A stretch of DNA of 64,000 nt from Streptomyces violaceusniger Tu 4113 (GTDB taxonomy: Bacteria > Actinomycetota > Actinomycetes > Streptomycetales > Streptomycetaceae). The position numbers were made by a program, and so were the translations under genes. The stretch covers positions 6,758,001 through 6,822,000 of the forward strand of contig NC_015957.1 in assembly GCF_000147815.2 (NCBI RefSeq). Reading direction: 5' to 3'. This document shows positions 34,601 through 42,267 of this stretch, piece by piece (within the stretch, counting starts at the first letter, position 1; every line of letters starts with the position of its first letter). The notes below the pieces were generated by a model. The model saw only the letters and a program-made list of their open reading frames with translations. It was not told the DNA's origin and did not search any database.

Positions 34601-35501
34601 GGGCCGCCACTTCCCCGTCGGCCTCCTCGGGGGAGATGGTGAGGTGGACCGCGGTCCTGCACAGCCACGCGAGTAGCTCCGAGAACCGCGCCAGATCGTC
34701 GGAGGCCCAGCCCAGCACGGTCTGGACGGCGTCGGCCAGCGGGTCGTCGGCGCGTTCCCCGGCTTCCCCGCTCCCCTCGGCTTCCCCGATTTCCGCGAGA
34801 GGGGCTGTGCCCGTCGGCTCCGGCGTGCCCTCCTCCTGCGGCGGCGCCACATCGGACTCCTCCACGACGGCCGGGGAACTCTCCCCGGACAGGGCCGATA
34901 TGCCGGGGGCGGACGACAGCGTCAGCTCGATCTCCGACATGAGAAACCCGAGGACCCGACGCAGCTCCGGATCGTCCGGGCCACCGGCCAGGCGCTCGAT
35001 GACCTCCCTGGCCTCCGTCAAGTCGTCCCGCAGAGACGCGGTCAACGGCTGCGGCTCCTGGCGGGGGCCTTGCTGCTCCGCCCGCACGGCCCGCGCGTAG
35101 TGCGCGGGGACGAGCAGCCGGAGCAGCGCTCTCCGGGCGTTCGCCGCGAGCGGATGGGTCAGCGGTCTGGTGCGGTCGGCCCAGCGCAGATGGCGCAGCC
35201 CGTATGCGCGTTCGCGACAGGCGGCGTCGGACTGGTCGCTCGCTTCACGGCTGACGATCCGAACGCCCATCAGCACGCCCAGCAAGGGGACGAAACCATT
35301 CCGGAGCGGATCGTCCGCGGACATCAGGTGCTCGATGGCGGCAACATGCTCGATCAGATGGGCCAGCGCGACGGTCCGCCCCGGGTCGTCCCCCGTTCCG
35401 CGCAACACCTCGCTGGATTGGCGGGCGGCGATGGCGGCCCACGCTCGCAGCACCCGCGCACCGTCCTCGCCGTCGTCGTGGCGCCGTTGCTCGTCCTCCA
35501 T
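31668..35501 (-). CDS. CHAT-domain (caspase-like) protein with helical repeat N-terminus
   Basis: A 1277-residue protein. The C-terminal 300 residues are a CHAT domain, a caspase/separase-related protease fold. The catalytic His1111 lies in VLHISCHALAGPD and Cys1164 in LVVLSACETDLS, both at the expected positions after the FPTATAIDAP segment, and the domain ends W-A-A-F-x-x-x-G. The first 950 residues are Ala/Leu/Arg-rich helices with TPR-like pairs (for example RLRYQLGRALLHAARHLDDPDLLDVC). An acidic Pro/Glu linker lies near 215-265. ATG 35501 follows GGGGGGAG. No signal peptide. CHAT proteases act in bacterial immunity and cell death when paired with gasdermins or CRISPR effectors, but no such partner is nearby; the target is unknown. 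Confidence 0.88.
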   Translation of the reverse strand: MEDEQRRHDDGEDGARVLRAWAAIAARQSSEVLRGTGDDPGRTVALAHLIEHVAAIEHLMSADDPLRNGFVPLLGVLMGVRIVSREASDQSDAACRERAYGLRHLRWADRTRPLTHPLAANARRALLRLLVPAHYARAVRAEQQGPRQEPQPLTASLRDDLTEAREVIERLAGGPDDPELRRVLGFLMSEIELTLSSAPGISALSGESSPAVVEESDVAPPQEEGTPEPTGTAPLAEIGEAEGSGEAGERADDPLADAVQTVLGWASDDLARFSELLAWLCRTAVHLTISPEEADGEVAALGLDRSVFAPLRALLIGLRSGEGDPQALAPCVRHGANVARRALGELSAHTPERARIARLHAVLLVHANLLVPGTMDFDEVDEAMSEPGPDPDDRPGGPGYFGLEQQMAALVDGVRVSQTGDLAHLETSAARLREMMDISPGDGERATAARHTLAIGLAGKLRAAAALGGSLRAADAARTMARELRAAHEREGSPPSTDTLTSMVFAAQNELALARRSGDPTVLPRLVEELTGLYATLPPDQENRFALAATLAEVHQEQAARNQDPEELRAAAWYMREVVGADSRRIAPMLRPYFPAVRTFALIQLIRIEPSRDAADAAIAEVHRILDGPQPTPHEELRLRYQLGRALLHAARHLDDPDLLDVCITELSQVREMFARGHGLPHSADTLTQLSEAHWLRRQRGGPSADEDREAALAARSEALVRLSADVLLQLGSEHGLTVARFGSAQALWLAYWTTVCGRPADAVHALELGRALVLRAAAASRGIPELLEARGHPDLARQWRAEVAADAPRPDTADPLRPGTPATPSGQSTGPQIPGTLRRRALEALGAGSGADAWKLLGPPDLPSLTAGLTAAGADALVYLVPGQHPGMPGLALILRPGTGDARPTVLKLPLLTPGSPPLERYLDATARRSRAAADAQADAGPRMERDGQWEAALRDLCDWAWPAGMGPVLAAVGPLHQPPRIVLVPCGPLGAVAWHAARTPYGTDGREHRYACEDAVLSYAPSGGEFLRAATRDRLPTTAGQVLVADPELSLVWAEIEAEALRAACYPEGLRYGEFPTATAIDAPGTPEDILAVLPGGGSPVAVLHISCHALAGPDPTRSALWLAAPPAGPEDAGRLTVARILDGAATGQPAAAGPLVVLSACETDLSTRDHDEALTLSTALIARGAADVIGSRWAVHDATTALMMAVFHDFVTSQGLAPVDALRAAQLWMLDPRREPPPTLHGELCDEAARTDLDRIHLWAAFTHQGNPAARRAV

Positions 35502-35572
35502 GCCGCACTCCCCCCGGTGCCCGGACACGCACCCGCTGACGACCAGCCTCCCACGGGGCGGAAAAGGGCTGT

Positions 35573-35602
35573 AGCACCCGAACGACCCCGCGGGGGGGTG
35601 CT
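35573..35602 (-). terminator. Hairpin after PPOX gene
   Basis: Outer arms AGCACCC/GGGTGCT enclose an inner CCCC/GGGG stem; the hairpin abuts the PPOX stop codon and lies between it and the CHAT start. Confidence 0.6.
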
Positions 35603-36042
35603 CAGGCGTCCGGCAGCACTCCGGGCCGGAACTTCTCGACACCGACGACGCGGTGCACATGGTGCGGCTCGATGTACACCGCCACGCGCACCTCGCCGGG
35701 GGCCAGCCAGGGGAACGTCTCCGTGCCGAGGTACTTCTGTGCGAGACGGTCCATGACGTGTACGCCCGGCTCTCCCTCAACGAAGCGGACGGCGCGGCCC
35801 CGGATCTCCACCCGGTGATACGGATCCTCGGTGTCCATACAGCACAGTGACACCCGGGGATCACGCCGAAGGTTCTCCTCCTTGATGCGGCCCGCCGAGG
35901 TGTTGATCACCACCAGGCCGTCCTCCAGGTCGGCCCACATCGGGGTCAACTGCGGCGACCCGTCCGGGTTCAGGGTGGCCACTTGCCAGAACCTGGGTTC
36001 CTGAAGCCAAGCGCGTGTGATCTCGTCCAGGGTGGCAGCCAT
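35602..36042 (-). CDS. PPOX-class flavin/F420-dependent oxidoreductase
   Basis: A 146-residue split-barrel flavoprotein of the pyridoxamine-phosphate-oxidase-like superfamily. Conserved features: WQVATLNPDGSPQLTPMWADLEDGLVVINTSAGRIKEENLRRDPRVSLCCMD, the nucleotide-binding strand and turn, then HRVEIRGRAVRFVEGEP. In actinomycetes proteins of this size and pattern (TIGR03618-like) generally use F420 or FMN to reduce small molecules. Substrate is unknown. ATG 36042 has GAGGAGC behind it. It is on the same strand as the CHAT gene and just upstream, but a hairpin lies between them, so co-transcription is doubtful. Confidence 0.87.
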   Translation of the reverse strand: MAATLDEITRAWLQEPRFWQVATLNPDGSPQLTPMWADLEDGLVVINTSAGRIKEENLRRDPRVSLCCMDTEDPYHRVEIRGRAVRFVEGEPGVHVMDRLAQKYLGTETFPWLAPGEVRVAVYIEPHHVHRVVGVEKFRPGVLPDA

Positions 36043-36139
36043 GCGGTTCCGCTCCTCACTCAGCGTTCAAGCGGTCCAACGCATACCCGGCCACCAGGGT
36101 TCCGAACTGCCCGCCGCTCCGACCGCGAACAAACACACG

Positions 36140-36184
36140 CCGGCCGACGCCGAGGCGGGGGCGCCCTGCCTCGGCGTCGGCCGG
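36140..36184. terminator. Terminator of the methyltransferase-P450 unit
   Basis: A perfect 17-bp stem, left arm CCGGCCGACGCCGAGGC (36140-36156), loop of 11, right arm to 36184. It lies just beyond the methyltransferase stop and marks the end of the P450-methyltransferase transcript. Confidence 0.85.
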
Positions 36185-36213
36185 TGAGGTTCAGTCGTGC
36201 TGGGGAGGACTGA

Positions 36214-37020
36214 TCAGGGACGCCCGGCCACGGCCAGGAGGCAGCCGAACTCGTCCACCCCGAGCAGGTCGGAGAGCTGGAAGCGGACGGGGCGGTCGAT
36301 CTCGGTGAGGGCGTTGGACATTTCCCGGAAGGTGCGCTGCATGGTGTTCTCGGTGATGTCCAGCAGCTCTCGCAGCCGCAGTCCGGTGCGGTGCATCATC
36401 GGCACGTAGTCGTCGACGTCGGGCAGGGTCACCATGGAGACCCGGCAGAAGCCGTCGATGGCCGGGTTGCGCTCGGCCTTGCGCGGGCCACGCTCGAAGA
36501 ACTCGGTGAGGACGAGCCGGCCGCTGGGGCGCAGCACCCGGTAGACCTCGCTGAGCACCTGCTCACGGTCGGGCATGTGGACCATCGACTCCAGCGCCAT
36601 CACCGCGTCGAAGCTCTCGTCCTCGAACGGGAGTTGCATCGCGTTGGCGTGGCGGAAGAGGGCGCGGTCGGCGAACCCCGCGTCGGCGGCGTTCTTGTTC
36701 GCGGCCTTGATCTGCTCCTCGCTGATGCTGATGCCGGTGACCCTGGCGCCGGTGCGCTCCACGATCTGCAGGCCCGGCCCGCCCACCCCGCACCCGAGGT
36801 CCAGGACATGGGCGTTCGCGTCCACCTTGAGGCGCTCGATGACGACGTCGGTGAACCGTACGGCCGCTTCCTCGTACGGGGTGTCGGACTCCGGGTCGTC
36901 CCAGAAGCCGATGTGGAGCTGGCGGTTGACGAAGCCGTAGCTCAGCTCTTCGTGGAGGATCTCGTCGTAGAGCTTGCCGACCGCTTCCGGCACCGGCACG
37001 GGCAGGGTGGACTCGGGCAT
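36214..37020 (-). CDS. SAM-dependent O-methyltransferase (RebM / rifamycin Orf14-like)
   Basis: A 268-residue class I methyltransferase. The pattern matches natural-product small-molecule methyltransferases such as RebM and 27-O-demethylrifamycin methyltransferase. The N-terminal lid is VGKLYDEILHEELSYGFVNRQLHIGFWDDPE. Motif I VLDLGCGVGGPG (SAM binding) is intact, then GISISEEQIKAANKNAADAG, motif II FDAVMALESMVHMPD, and motif III LRPSGRLVLTEFFERGP. The substrate is probably a hydroxylated secondary metabolite. ATG 37020 has GGAAGG behind it. It is 73 bp downstream of the P450 gene on the same strand and ends at a strong terminator, so the two form one unit: oxidation then methylation. Sugar versus phenol acceptor is not decidable. 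Confidence 0.87.
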   Translation of the reverse strand: MPESTLPVPVPEAVGKLYDEILHEELSYGFVNRQLHIGFWDDPESDTPYEEAAVRFTDVVIERLKVDANAHVLDLGCGVGGPGLQIVERTGARVTGISISEEQIKAANKNAADAGFADRALFRHANAMQLPFEDESFDAVMALESMVHMPDREQVLSEVYRVLRPSGRLVLTEFFERGPRKAERNPAIDGFCRVSMVTLPDVDDYVPMMHRTGLRLRELLDITENTMQRTFREMSNALTEIDRPVRFQLSDLLGVDEFGCLLAVAGRP

Positions 37021-37093
37021 GGGCACTGCCTTCCTGATCGATGGATCCTCTGTCTGGTCCACCCGCGGCTCGGACGTGCATGTCCGAGGGACA

Positions 37094-38326
37094 TCACCAG
37101 GCCACGGGAAGCTCGTAGACGCCGTAGACGATCCCGTCGTGCTTGAACGGGACCTTCTCCAGTTCGGTCGCCAGTTTCAGTGTGGGAATGCGCCGGTAGA
37201 GGGTGCTGTAGATGACCTGGAGCTCCATACGGGCGAGGGTTTGGCCCAGGCACTGGTGCACTCCGAAGCTGAAGGCCAGGTGGCGGCGGGCGTCGCGCCG
37301 GAGGTCCAGCCGCTCGGGGTCGCCGCTGAAGGCGTCGGGGTCCCGGCTGCCGATGTCGTTGGCCATGATGACGCCCTCGCCGGCGCGGATGACCTGCCCG
37401 GCGACCTCGACGTCCGCCAGTACCGCCCGGCGCATTCCGGTGTGGGAGATGTTCAGGTAGCGCAGCAGTTCCTCCACCGCCGAGGCGATGAGTCCGGGAT
37501 CGTCGGTGGCGCGCAACAGGTCGAGCTGGTCAGGGTGTTGGAGGAGGGCGACCGTGCCGAGCGCGATCATGTTCGCCGTGGTCTCGTGTCCGCCGGAGAG
37601 GACCAGCACGCTCATCTGGACCGCCTCCTCGCTGCTCAGCTCACCCGCTTCGACCTGGGCGGCCAGCGCGGAGAGCAGGTCGTTCGCGGGGGCGGCGGTC
37701 TTCGCGCGCAGCAGCACCCGCAGATACTCCAGCAGCCGCTCGCTGGCCCCCGCCCGTTCTTCGGGGGTCACGTCCTGCCGGATCATGACCGCGCTGTTCG
37801 TCTCGAAGAAGGCGTGGTCGTCGTACGGCACGCCGAGCAGCTCGCAGATCACCAGGGAGGGCACGGGCAGTGCGAACGCCGTCACCAGGTCGACCGGGTT
37901 GGGACCGGCCAGCATGGTGTCGATCGCCTCGTCCACGATCCGCTGCACCGCGGGCCGCATGGCCTCCACCCGCTTGACGGCGAACGGCCCCTGCACCATC
38001 CGTCGCAGCCGGGCGTGTTCGGGGTCGTCCATGAGCGGGAAGCTGGCGATGAACGTGGCGTCCTTGTCGATCGGGATGGGGCTCGGGTAGCCGGGCTTGG
38101 TGAAGTCGGCGCTGAGCCTCCGGTCGCGCAGCAGCGCCCGCTGGTCGGCCTGCCGGGTCACCAGCCACGGTGTGCTGCCGTTCCACAGCCGCACCTTCGT
38201 CAGTGGTCCCTGCCGCTGCATGGCCCGTAGGTCCGGAGGCGGATCGAACGGGCAGCCCGCCGCCCTGCGCATCGGAAACTCCGCGATCTCGGCCTGATGC
38301 TCGTCCGGCGTATCCATGCCCGTCAT
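37094..38326 (-). CDS. Cytochrome P450 (CYP105/107-like)
   Basis: A 410-residue soluble bacterial monooxygenase. The heme loop is FSFGVHQCLGQTLARMEL with ligand Cys359. The K-helix ExxR appears in SAVEELLRYLNISH, and the I-helix reads LVLSGGHETTANMIALG, where the usual acid before Thr is Glu and the preceding Ala/Gly-Gly turn carries His. The DDPEHARLRRMVQGPF C-helix segment is typical of CYP105/107 tailoring enzymes. Length is standard. It is first gene of the unit with the methyltransferase and divergent from the N-acetyltransferase/hydroxylase unit. Both promoters share an element (see 38354 and 38461). No ferredoxin gene is adjacent; the FprA-type reductase at 1126 may serve it. Confidence 0.94.
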   Translation of the reverse strand: MTGMDTPDEHQAEIAEFPMRRAAGCPFDPPPDLRAMQRQGPLTKVRLWNGSTPWLVTRQADQRALLRDRRLSADFTKPGYPSPIPIDKDATFIASFPLMDDPEHARLRRMVQGPFAVKRVEAMRPAVQRIVDEAIDTMLAGPNPVDLVTAFALPVPSLVICELLGVPYDDHAFFETNSAVMIRQDVTPEERAGASERLLEYLRVLLRAKTAAPANDLLSALAAQVEAGELSSEEAVQMSVLVLSGGHETTANMIALGTVALLQHPDQLDLLRATDDPGLIASAVEELLRYLNISHTGMRRAVLADVEVAGQVIRAGEGVIMANDIGSRDPDAFSGDPERLDLRRDARRHLAFSFGVHQCLGQTLARMELQVIYSTLYRRIPTLKLATELEKVPFKHDGIVYGVYELPVAW

Positions 38327-38353
38327 CGCTTCCTCGCTTCCTTGGCCTGCATG

Positions 38354-38391
38354 GATTCTTGCCCGGGTGGCATTCGGCGGTTCCCCTAACC
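38354..38391 (-). promoter_or_regulatory. P450-unit promoter element
   Basis: On the minus strand GGTTAGGGGA (38382-38391) is followed after 21 bases by AAGAATC (38354-38360), 27 bp before the P450 start. The same two-part element, spacing 22, drives the divergent unit. Confidence 0.65.
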
Positions 38392-38460
38392 AGCCCCCTC
38401 ATCCCCCCTGCTCCGGCGGTGCTCCTGTGACGGCCCCGCCGTTCCCCGGGCGGCGGCCGC

Positions 38461-38521
38461 GGTCAGGGGAGGTAAGGGGGTTGGTTAGGGGAGCGGCCCA
38501 TGTGCTCACCGCATAAGAATC
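38461..38521 (+). promoter_or_regulatory. NAT-unit promoter element with tandem half-sites
   Basis: Three successive GGTNAGGGGR copies begin at 38461, 38471 and 38483; the last, GGTTAGGGGA, is followed after 22 bases by AAGAATC (38515-38521). The acetyltransferase ATG is 62 bp further. It is a likely activator site plus -10 region. Confidence 0.65.
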
Positions 38522-38583
38522 ACTAGCGACGACGACGGGTTTCTTCTGGCCGACGACCACACGTACGGAGAAGTGACACGACC

Positions 38584-39357
38584 ATGTTCGACGCGACGAC
38601 GTACCTGCAGCGCATCGGGGCCGAGGGGAAGAGTGCGCCGACCCTTGACACCCTCCGGACCCTGCACAAGCGGCATCTGATGGCCGTCCCCTATGACAAT
38701 GCGACGGCCGCCGACCGGCTGCCCGCCTCGCGACGGCTGGCGGGTGTCCCCCTGGACGAGGTCTTCGACCATGTGGTGACCAGGGGCAACGGCGGGGTGT
38801 GCTACGAGCTCAACCGGCTGTTCCACGCCCTGCTGACGGAACTCGGCTTCGACGCGCGCACGGTCACGGCAGCGGTCCGGCTGGCGAACGGCAGCTTCGG
38901 CCCGGAGGACGAGCACTCCTTCAACCTGGTCGTCCTCGACGGGCGGACGTATCTCGTGGACGTCGGCTTCATCGGTCCGTCGTATCTGGAACCGGTGCGC
39001 CTGTCGGATGAGGAACAGCATCAGCACGGCTGCTCCTATCGCGTGGCCCGCCGTGGCAGCCACCGGGTGCTGGACCGGCGGCTCAAGGGCGGCGACTGGC
39101 AGCCGGTCTACCGGTTCCGGCCCGAACGGGCGGATCCCGCCGGGTGGGACCTGGTGCGGCTGGACGGCCTGGACGACTATGCCGCGGACTCCGTGCTCGC
39201 CGGGACCACCTTTCGCGGCCGGGCCACCGACGGCGGGCAGATGGTGCTCATCGGCAAGCGCTATCTGACCGTCGAGGACGGCGTGGAAAGCATCAGGGTG
39301 CTGGTGAAGGCGGACGAGTACCAGAGCGTGGTCGATTCGATCCTGGCCGGGGCATGA
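38584..39357 (+). CDS. Arylamine N-acetyltransferase / amide synthase homologue
   Basis: A 257-residue enzyme of the NAT family. The catalytic triad is complete: Cys73 in RGNGGVCYELNRLFHALL, His111 in EDEHSFNLVVLDG and Asp126 in YLVDVGF. NATs acetylate arylamines from acetyl-CoA. Homologues such as RifF instead release and cyclise ansamycin polyketides by forming the macrolactam amide. Length is slightly below the usual 270-280. The ATG lies behind a weak GAAGTGACACGACC region. It overlaps the frame of the following hydroxylase by ATGA and is under the shared cassette promoter. With aromatic hydroxylase, P450 and RebM-type methyltransferase beside it, a biosynthetic (amide synthase) or arylamine-modifying role is as plausible as xenobiotic acetylation. 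Confidence 0.88.
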   Translation: MFDATTYLQRIGAEGKSAPTLDTLRTLHKRHLMAVPYDNATAADRLPASRRLAGVPLDEVFDHVVTRGNGGVCYELNRLFHALLTELGFDARTVTAAVRLANGSFGPEDEHSFNLVVLDGRTYLVDVGFIGPSYLEPVRLSDEEQHQHGCSYRVARRGSHRVLDRRLKGGDWQPVYRFRPERADPAGWDLVRLDGLDDYAADSVLAGTTFRGRATDGGQMVLIGKRYLTVEDGVESIRVLVKADEYQSVVDSILAGA

Positions 39358-39374
39358 GCGGGAAGGAGGCGGCC

Positions 39375-41003
39375 ATGGCGGTGGCGCACGAGGCGGACAC
39401 CGGGCAGGGCGATGCGCCGGTGGCCGATGTGCTTGTGGTCGGGTACGGGCCGGTGGGGCAACTGCTGTCGGTGCTGCTGGCGCAGCGCGGCCGGCAGGTG
39501 ACGGTGGTGGAGCGCTGGCCGAAGCCGTTCAACCTCCCGCGCGCGGTCGGTTTCGACAGCGAGGCCGCGCGCATCCTGGCCTCGGCCGGGATCGGCGACC
39601 AGCTCCGGGAGTTCGGCGAGCCGTCGCGGGACTACGCCTGGCGCAGCGCGAAGGGCGAGACGCTGATCGAGTTCGAGGTGGCCGACCAGGGTCACTGCAC
39701 CTGGCCGGAGGCGCTGTCGGCCTTCCAGCCCGCTCTGGAGACGGGGCTGATCGAGCGCGGGGAGACGCTGCCGGCCCTGCGGATCCTGCGCGGGTACGAG
39801 GCCGTCGAGCTCACCGACGGCGGCGACCACGTACGCCTGGCCGTGGTCGGACCGGACGGGGTGCGGACGACCCTCACCGGCCGCTGGGTGGTCGGCTGCG
39901 ACGGGGCCAACAGCCTGGTGCGGCAGCGCACCGGGACCACCATGACCGATCTGGGGTTCTCCCACGACTGGCTGGTCTGTGACGTACGGCTGCACGAGCA
40001 GCGCGAGTTCCGGCCGAACAACCTGCAGATCTGCGACCCGGCACGCCCGCGCACGGCGGTGTCGGCCGGTCCGGGACACCGGCGGTACGAGTTCATGCGG
40101 GTGCCCGCGGACGGGCCGGACCGCTTCGGCACCGAGGAGCACGCCTGGGAGCTGCTGAAGCTGTTCGACGTGACCCCCGGCAACAGTGTCCTGGACCGGC
40201 ACGCGGTGTACACGTTCCAGGCTCGCTGGGCGCATCGGTGGCGGTCGGGGCGGTTGTTCCTGGCCGGGGACGCGGCGCATGTGATGCCGCCGTTCGCCGG
40301 TCAGGGCATGTGTTCGGGGTTCCGGGACGCGATGAACCTGGCCTGGAAGCTGGACCTGGTGCTGGGCGGTCAGGCGGCGCCGACGCTGCTGGACACCTAC
40401 ACCACCGAGCGGCGCGACCATGTGCAGCACGCGGTGAAGATGTCGGTGGGCCTGGGCCGGGTGGTGTGTGTGACGGACCGTGAGGCGGCCGCGGACCGGG
40501 ACGCGGCGATGCTGGCGGCGCGGAAGCGGAACATCGGGCCGAGCGGTTCGGGCCGCTCCGTGGTGAAGCCGCTCGCCGACGGGGTGCTGCGGCGGGACGG
40601 GCAAGGCCGGCCGGCGCCGTACGCCGGGGAGGCCGCACCGCAGTGGCGGGTGGGCCACCACGACCGCACGGGGCTGTTCGACGACGTGGTGGGCACGGGC
40701 TTCGCCCTGCTCTGTGGTCAGGACGTGGTGCCGGTGCTGGGCACGCGGCGGCTGAAGTTCCTCGACAGCATCGGGGCCCGGGTGGTGCGTATCGTGCCCG
40801 CGGACACGCCCGCAGGTGACGTGGAGCCGCGGGATGTGGTGGATGTGGAGGGCCGGTATCTGCCCTACCTGACCGGGCTGGGAGCGGTGGCGGCGCTGGT
40901 GCGTCCGGACTTCTACCTCTTCGGCCTCGCCGACCGGGTCGGCGAACTACCCGCGCTGGTGGAGGACTTGGAGCGGCAGCTCGGCGCGGTGGGCCCGGTG
41001 TGA
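39375..41003 (+). CDS. FAD-dependent aromatic-ring monooxygenase (MhpA/Rif-Orf19-like)
   Basis: A 542-residue class A flavoprotein hydroxylase. The FAD fold is VLVVGYGPVGQLLSVLLAQRG near residue 20; the second FAD motif is GRLFLAGDAAHVMPPFAGQGMCSGFRDAMNLAWKLDLVL; the DG motif is VVGCDGANSLVRQRTG. A C-terminal thioredoxin-like extension (about 400-540) is present. It resembles 3-(3-hydroxyphenyl)propionate hydroxylases and their biosynthetic relatives that oxidise the aromatic core in ansamycin pathways. ATG 39375 sits behind a strong GGAAGGAGG; ATG 39354, overlapping the NAT stop, is the alternative and would add seven residues. It is co-transcribed with the NAT gene. Confidence 0.9.
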   Translation: MAVAHEADTGQGDAPVADVLVVGYGPVGQLLSVLLAQRGRQVTVVERWPKPFNLPRAVGFDSEAARILASAGIGDQLREFGEPSRDYAWRSAKGETLIEFEVADQGHCTWPEALSAFQPALETGLIERGETLPALRILRGYEAVELTDGGDHVRLAVVGPDGVRTTLTGRWVVGCDGANSLVRQRTGTTMTDLGFSHDWLVCDVRLHEQREFRPNNLQICDPARPRTAVSAGPGHRRYEFMRVPADGPDRFGTEEHAWELLKLFDVTPGNSVLDRHAVYTFQARWAHRWRSGRLFLAGDAAHVMPPFAGQGMCSGFRDAMNLAWKLDLVLGGQAAPTLLDTYTTERRDHVQHAVKMSVGLGRVVCVTDREAAADRDAAMLAARKRNIGPSGSGRSVVKPLADGVLRRDGQGRPAPYAGEAAPQWRVGHHDRTGLFDDVVGTGFALLCGQDVVPVLGTRRLKFLDSIGARVVRIVPADTPAGDVEPRDVVDVEGRYLPYLTGLGAVAALVRPDFYLFGLADRVGELPALVEDLERQLGAVGPV

Positions 41004-41145
41004 CCTCTCCGCGCCCGGGATCCGGGTTCCGCCCGACGTGCCGGGGCCCGGCTTCCGGGTCCCGCGCCCCCGGCGTGGCCGACCCGGTCACCGGCCGTTG
41101 GGCGAACGGCTGCCTGAGGCTACCGGCACTCCGTATGCTCACCGC

Positions 41146-42144
41146 ATGATCGATGTGCCGCTCTCCGCGCTGGAAGTCGCCATGGTCCAGACTGGTACGC
41201 GAGCCGTGGACACGCTGCGTGACACCACGGCCTTCGCGCAGCGTCTCGACGCCCTCGGCTACCACCGACTCTGGTATGCCGAGCACCACCACTCCCCCGC
41301 CATCGGCGCCTTCCCGCCCGTGGTCCTGACCGCCCACGCGGCCGCGTCGACATCGGCCATCCGCCTGGGCTCCGGAGGTGTACTCGCCCCCAACCACGCC
41401 CCCATCATGCTGGCGGAGCAGTTCGGCACCCTCGCCGCGCTGCACCCCGACCGGATCGACCTGGGCATCGGCCGCGGCCCCGGCACCTTCGACGAGTCCA
41501 CGGCCCGGGCGCTGCGGCGCGGCGCCGGGCCGACGACGGACGACGAGTACCGGGACGACGTGGCGGCGACGCTGCGCTTCCTGGTCGAGGAGGTCGCGCT
41601 CGGCCCGCTGCCGGAGCCGTGGCTGCTGGCCTCCAGCACCGCCGGTGCCGCGCTCGCCGCGCAGCTCGGCCTGCCGCTCGCCTTCGCCCATCACATCCGC
41701 CCCGACAACACCCTCGCCGCGCTCGGTCACTACCGTGCGCACTTCGCACCGTCCCCGTGGTGCGCGAGCCCCCGGGTGCTGGTGTGCGTGGAAACGATCT
41801 GCGCCGAGACCCGAGAGGAGGCGGCGCGGCTGTCCGGCCCGATGGACGTGGTCAAGGCCGGGCTCCTCAAGGGGCACAGCGAGGTTCCGTTCCCCTCGCC
41901 CGAAGAGGCGTCCGTGCACCCGTTCACCGCGGAGGATCGGCAGGCGCTGGCGGCCTTCCGGTCCCAGCAGGCCTACGGCACGCCCGCGGCCGTCGTGCGG
42001 CGGCTGGCGGAAGTGGCGGACGCGACCGGGGCGGACGAGCTGATGCTGGTCACGCCGGTCTACGCGCTGGCGGCCCGCCTGCGCTCGTACGAACTCGTCA
42101 AGGAACACGCCGCCGCGCCGTCGGCCACGACGCCGCAGCACTGA
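41146..42144 (+). CDS. LLM-class flavin-dependent oxidoreductase
   Basis: A 332-residue luciferase-like TIM-barrel monooxygenase (single-component-type group, MsnO8-like). The N-terminal PLSALEVAMVQTGTRAVDTLRDTTAFAQRLDALGYHRLWYAEHHHSP contains the flavin-contact AEHH motif. LGSGGVLAPNHAPIMLAEQFGTLAALHPDRIDLGIGRGPG is diagnostic of this subgroup. Flavin is FMN or F420; the substrate is unknown. It lies 142 bp after the hydroxylase on the same strand with no obvious terminator between, so it may be a distal member of the tailoring cassette, or independent. A hairpin at 42160 ends the transcript. Confidence 0.87.
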   Translation: MIDVPLSALEVAMVQTGTRAVDTLRDTTAFAQRLDALGYHRLWYAEHHHSPAIGAFPPVVLTAHAAASTSAIRLGSGGVLAPNHAPIMLAEQFGTLAALHPDRIDLGIGRGPGTFDESTARALRRGAGPTTDDEYRDDVAATLRFLVEEVALGPLPEPWLLASSTAGAALAAQLGLPLAFAHHIRPDNTLAALGHYRAHFAPSPWCASPRVLVCVETICAETREEAARLSGPMDVVKAGLLKGHSEVPFPSPEEASVHPFTAEDRQALAAFRSQQAYGTPAAVVRRLAEVADATGADELMLVTPVYALAARLRSYELVKEHAAAPSATTPQH

Positions 42145-42159
42145 CCGCATATCCACGAC

Positions 42160-42196
42160 AGGCACGCCGGGCCGCCCCTGGGCCCGGCGCGTGCCT
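42160..42196. terminator. Hairpin terminator
   Basis: The arms AGGCACGCCGGGCC and GGCCCGGC-GC-GTGCCT pair with a two-base bulge around a short C-rich loop, directly after the LLM oxidoreductase gene. Confidence 0.75.
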
Positions 42197-42267
42197 CACA
42201 AGAATCACACAAGGCCCTCTCCTACGGTCGGAGCGACGAAGACGCCCAACTCGTAGGAGGTTGCGCC

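Noticed and set aside
31668..36042. CHAT gene as part of a CRISPR-linked (Craspase) or gasdermin system
   Set aside because: No cas gene, repeat array or gasdermin-like small hydrophobic protein is seen nearby.
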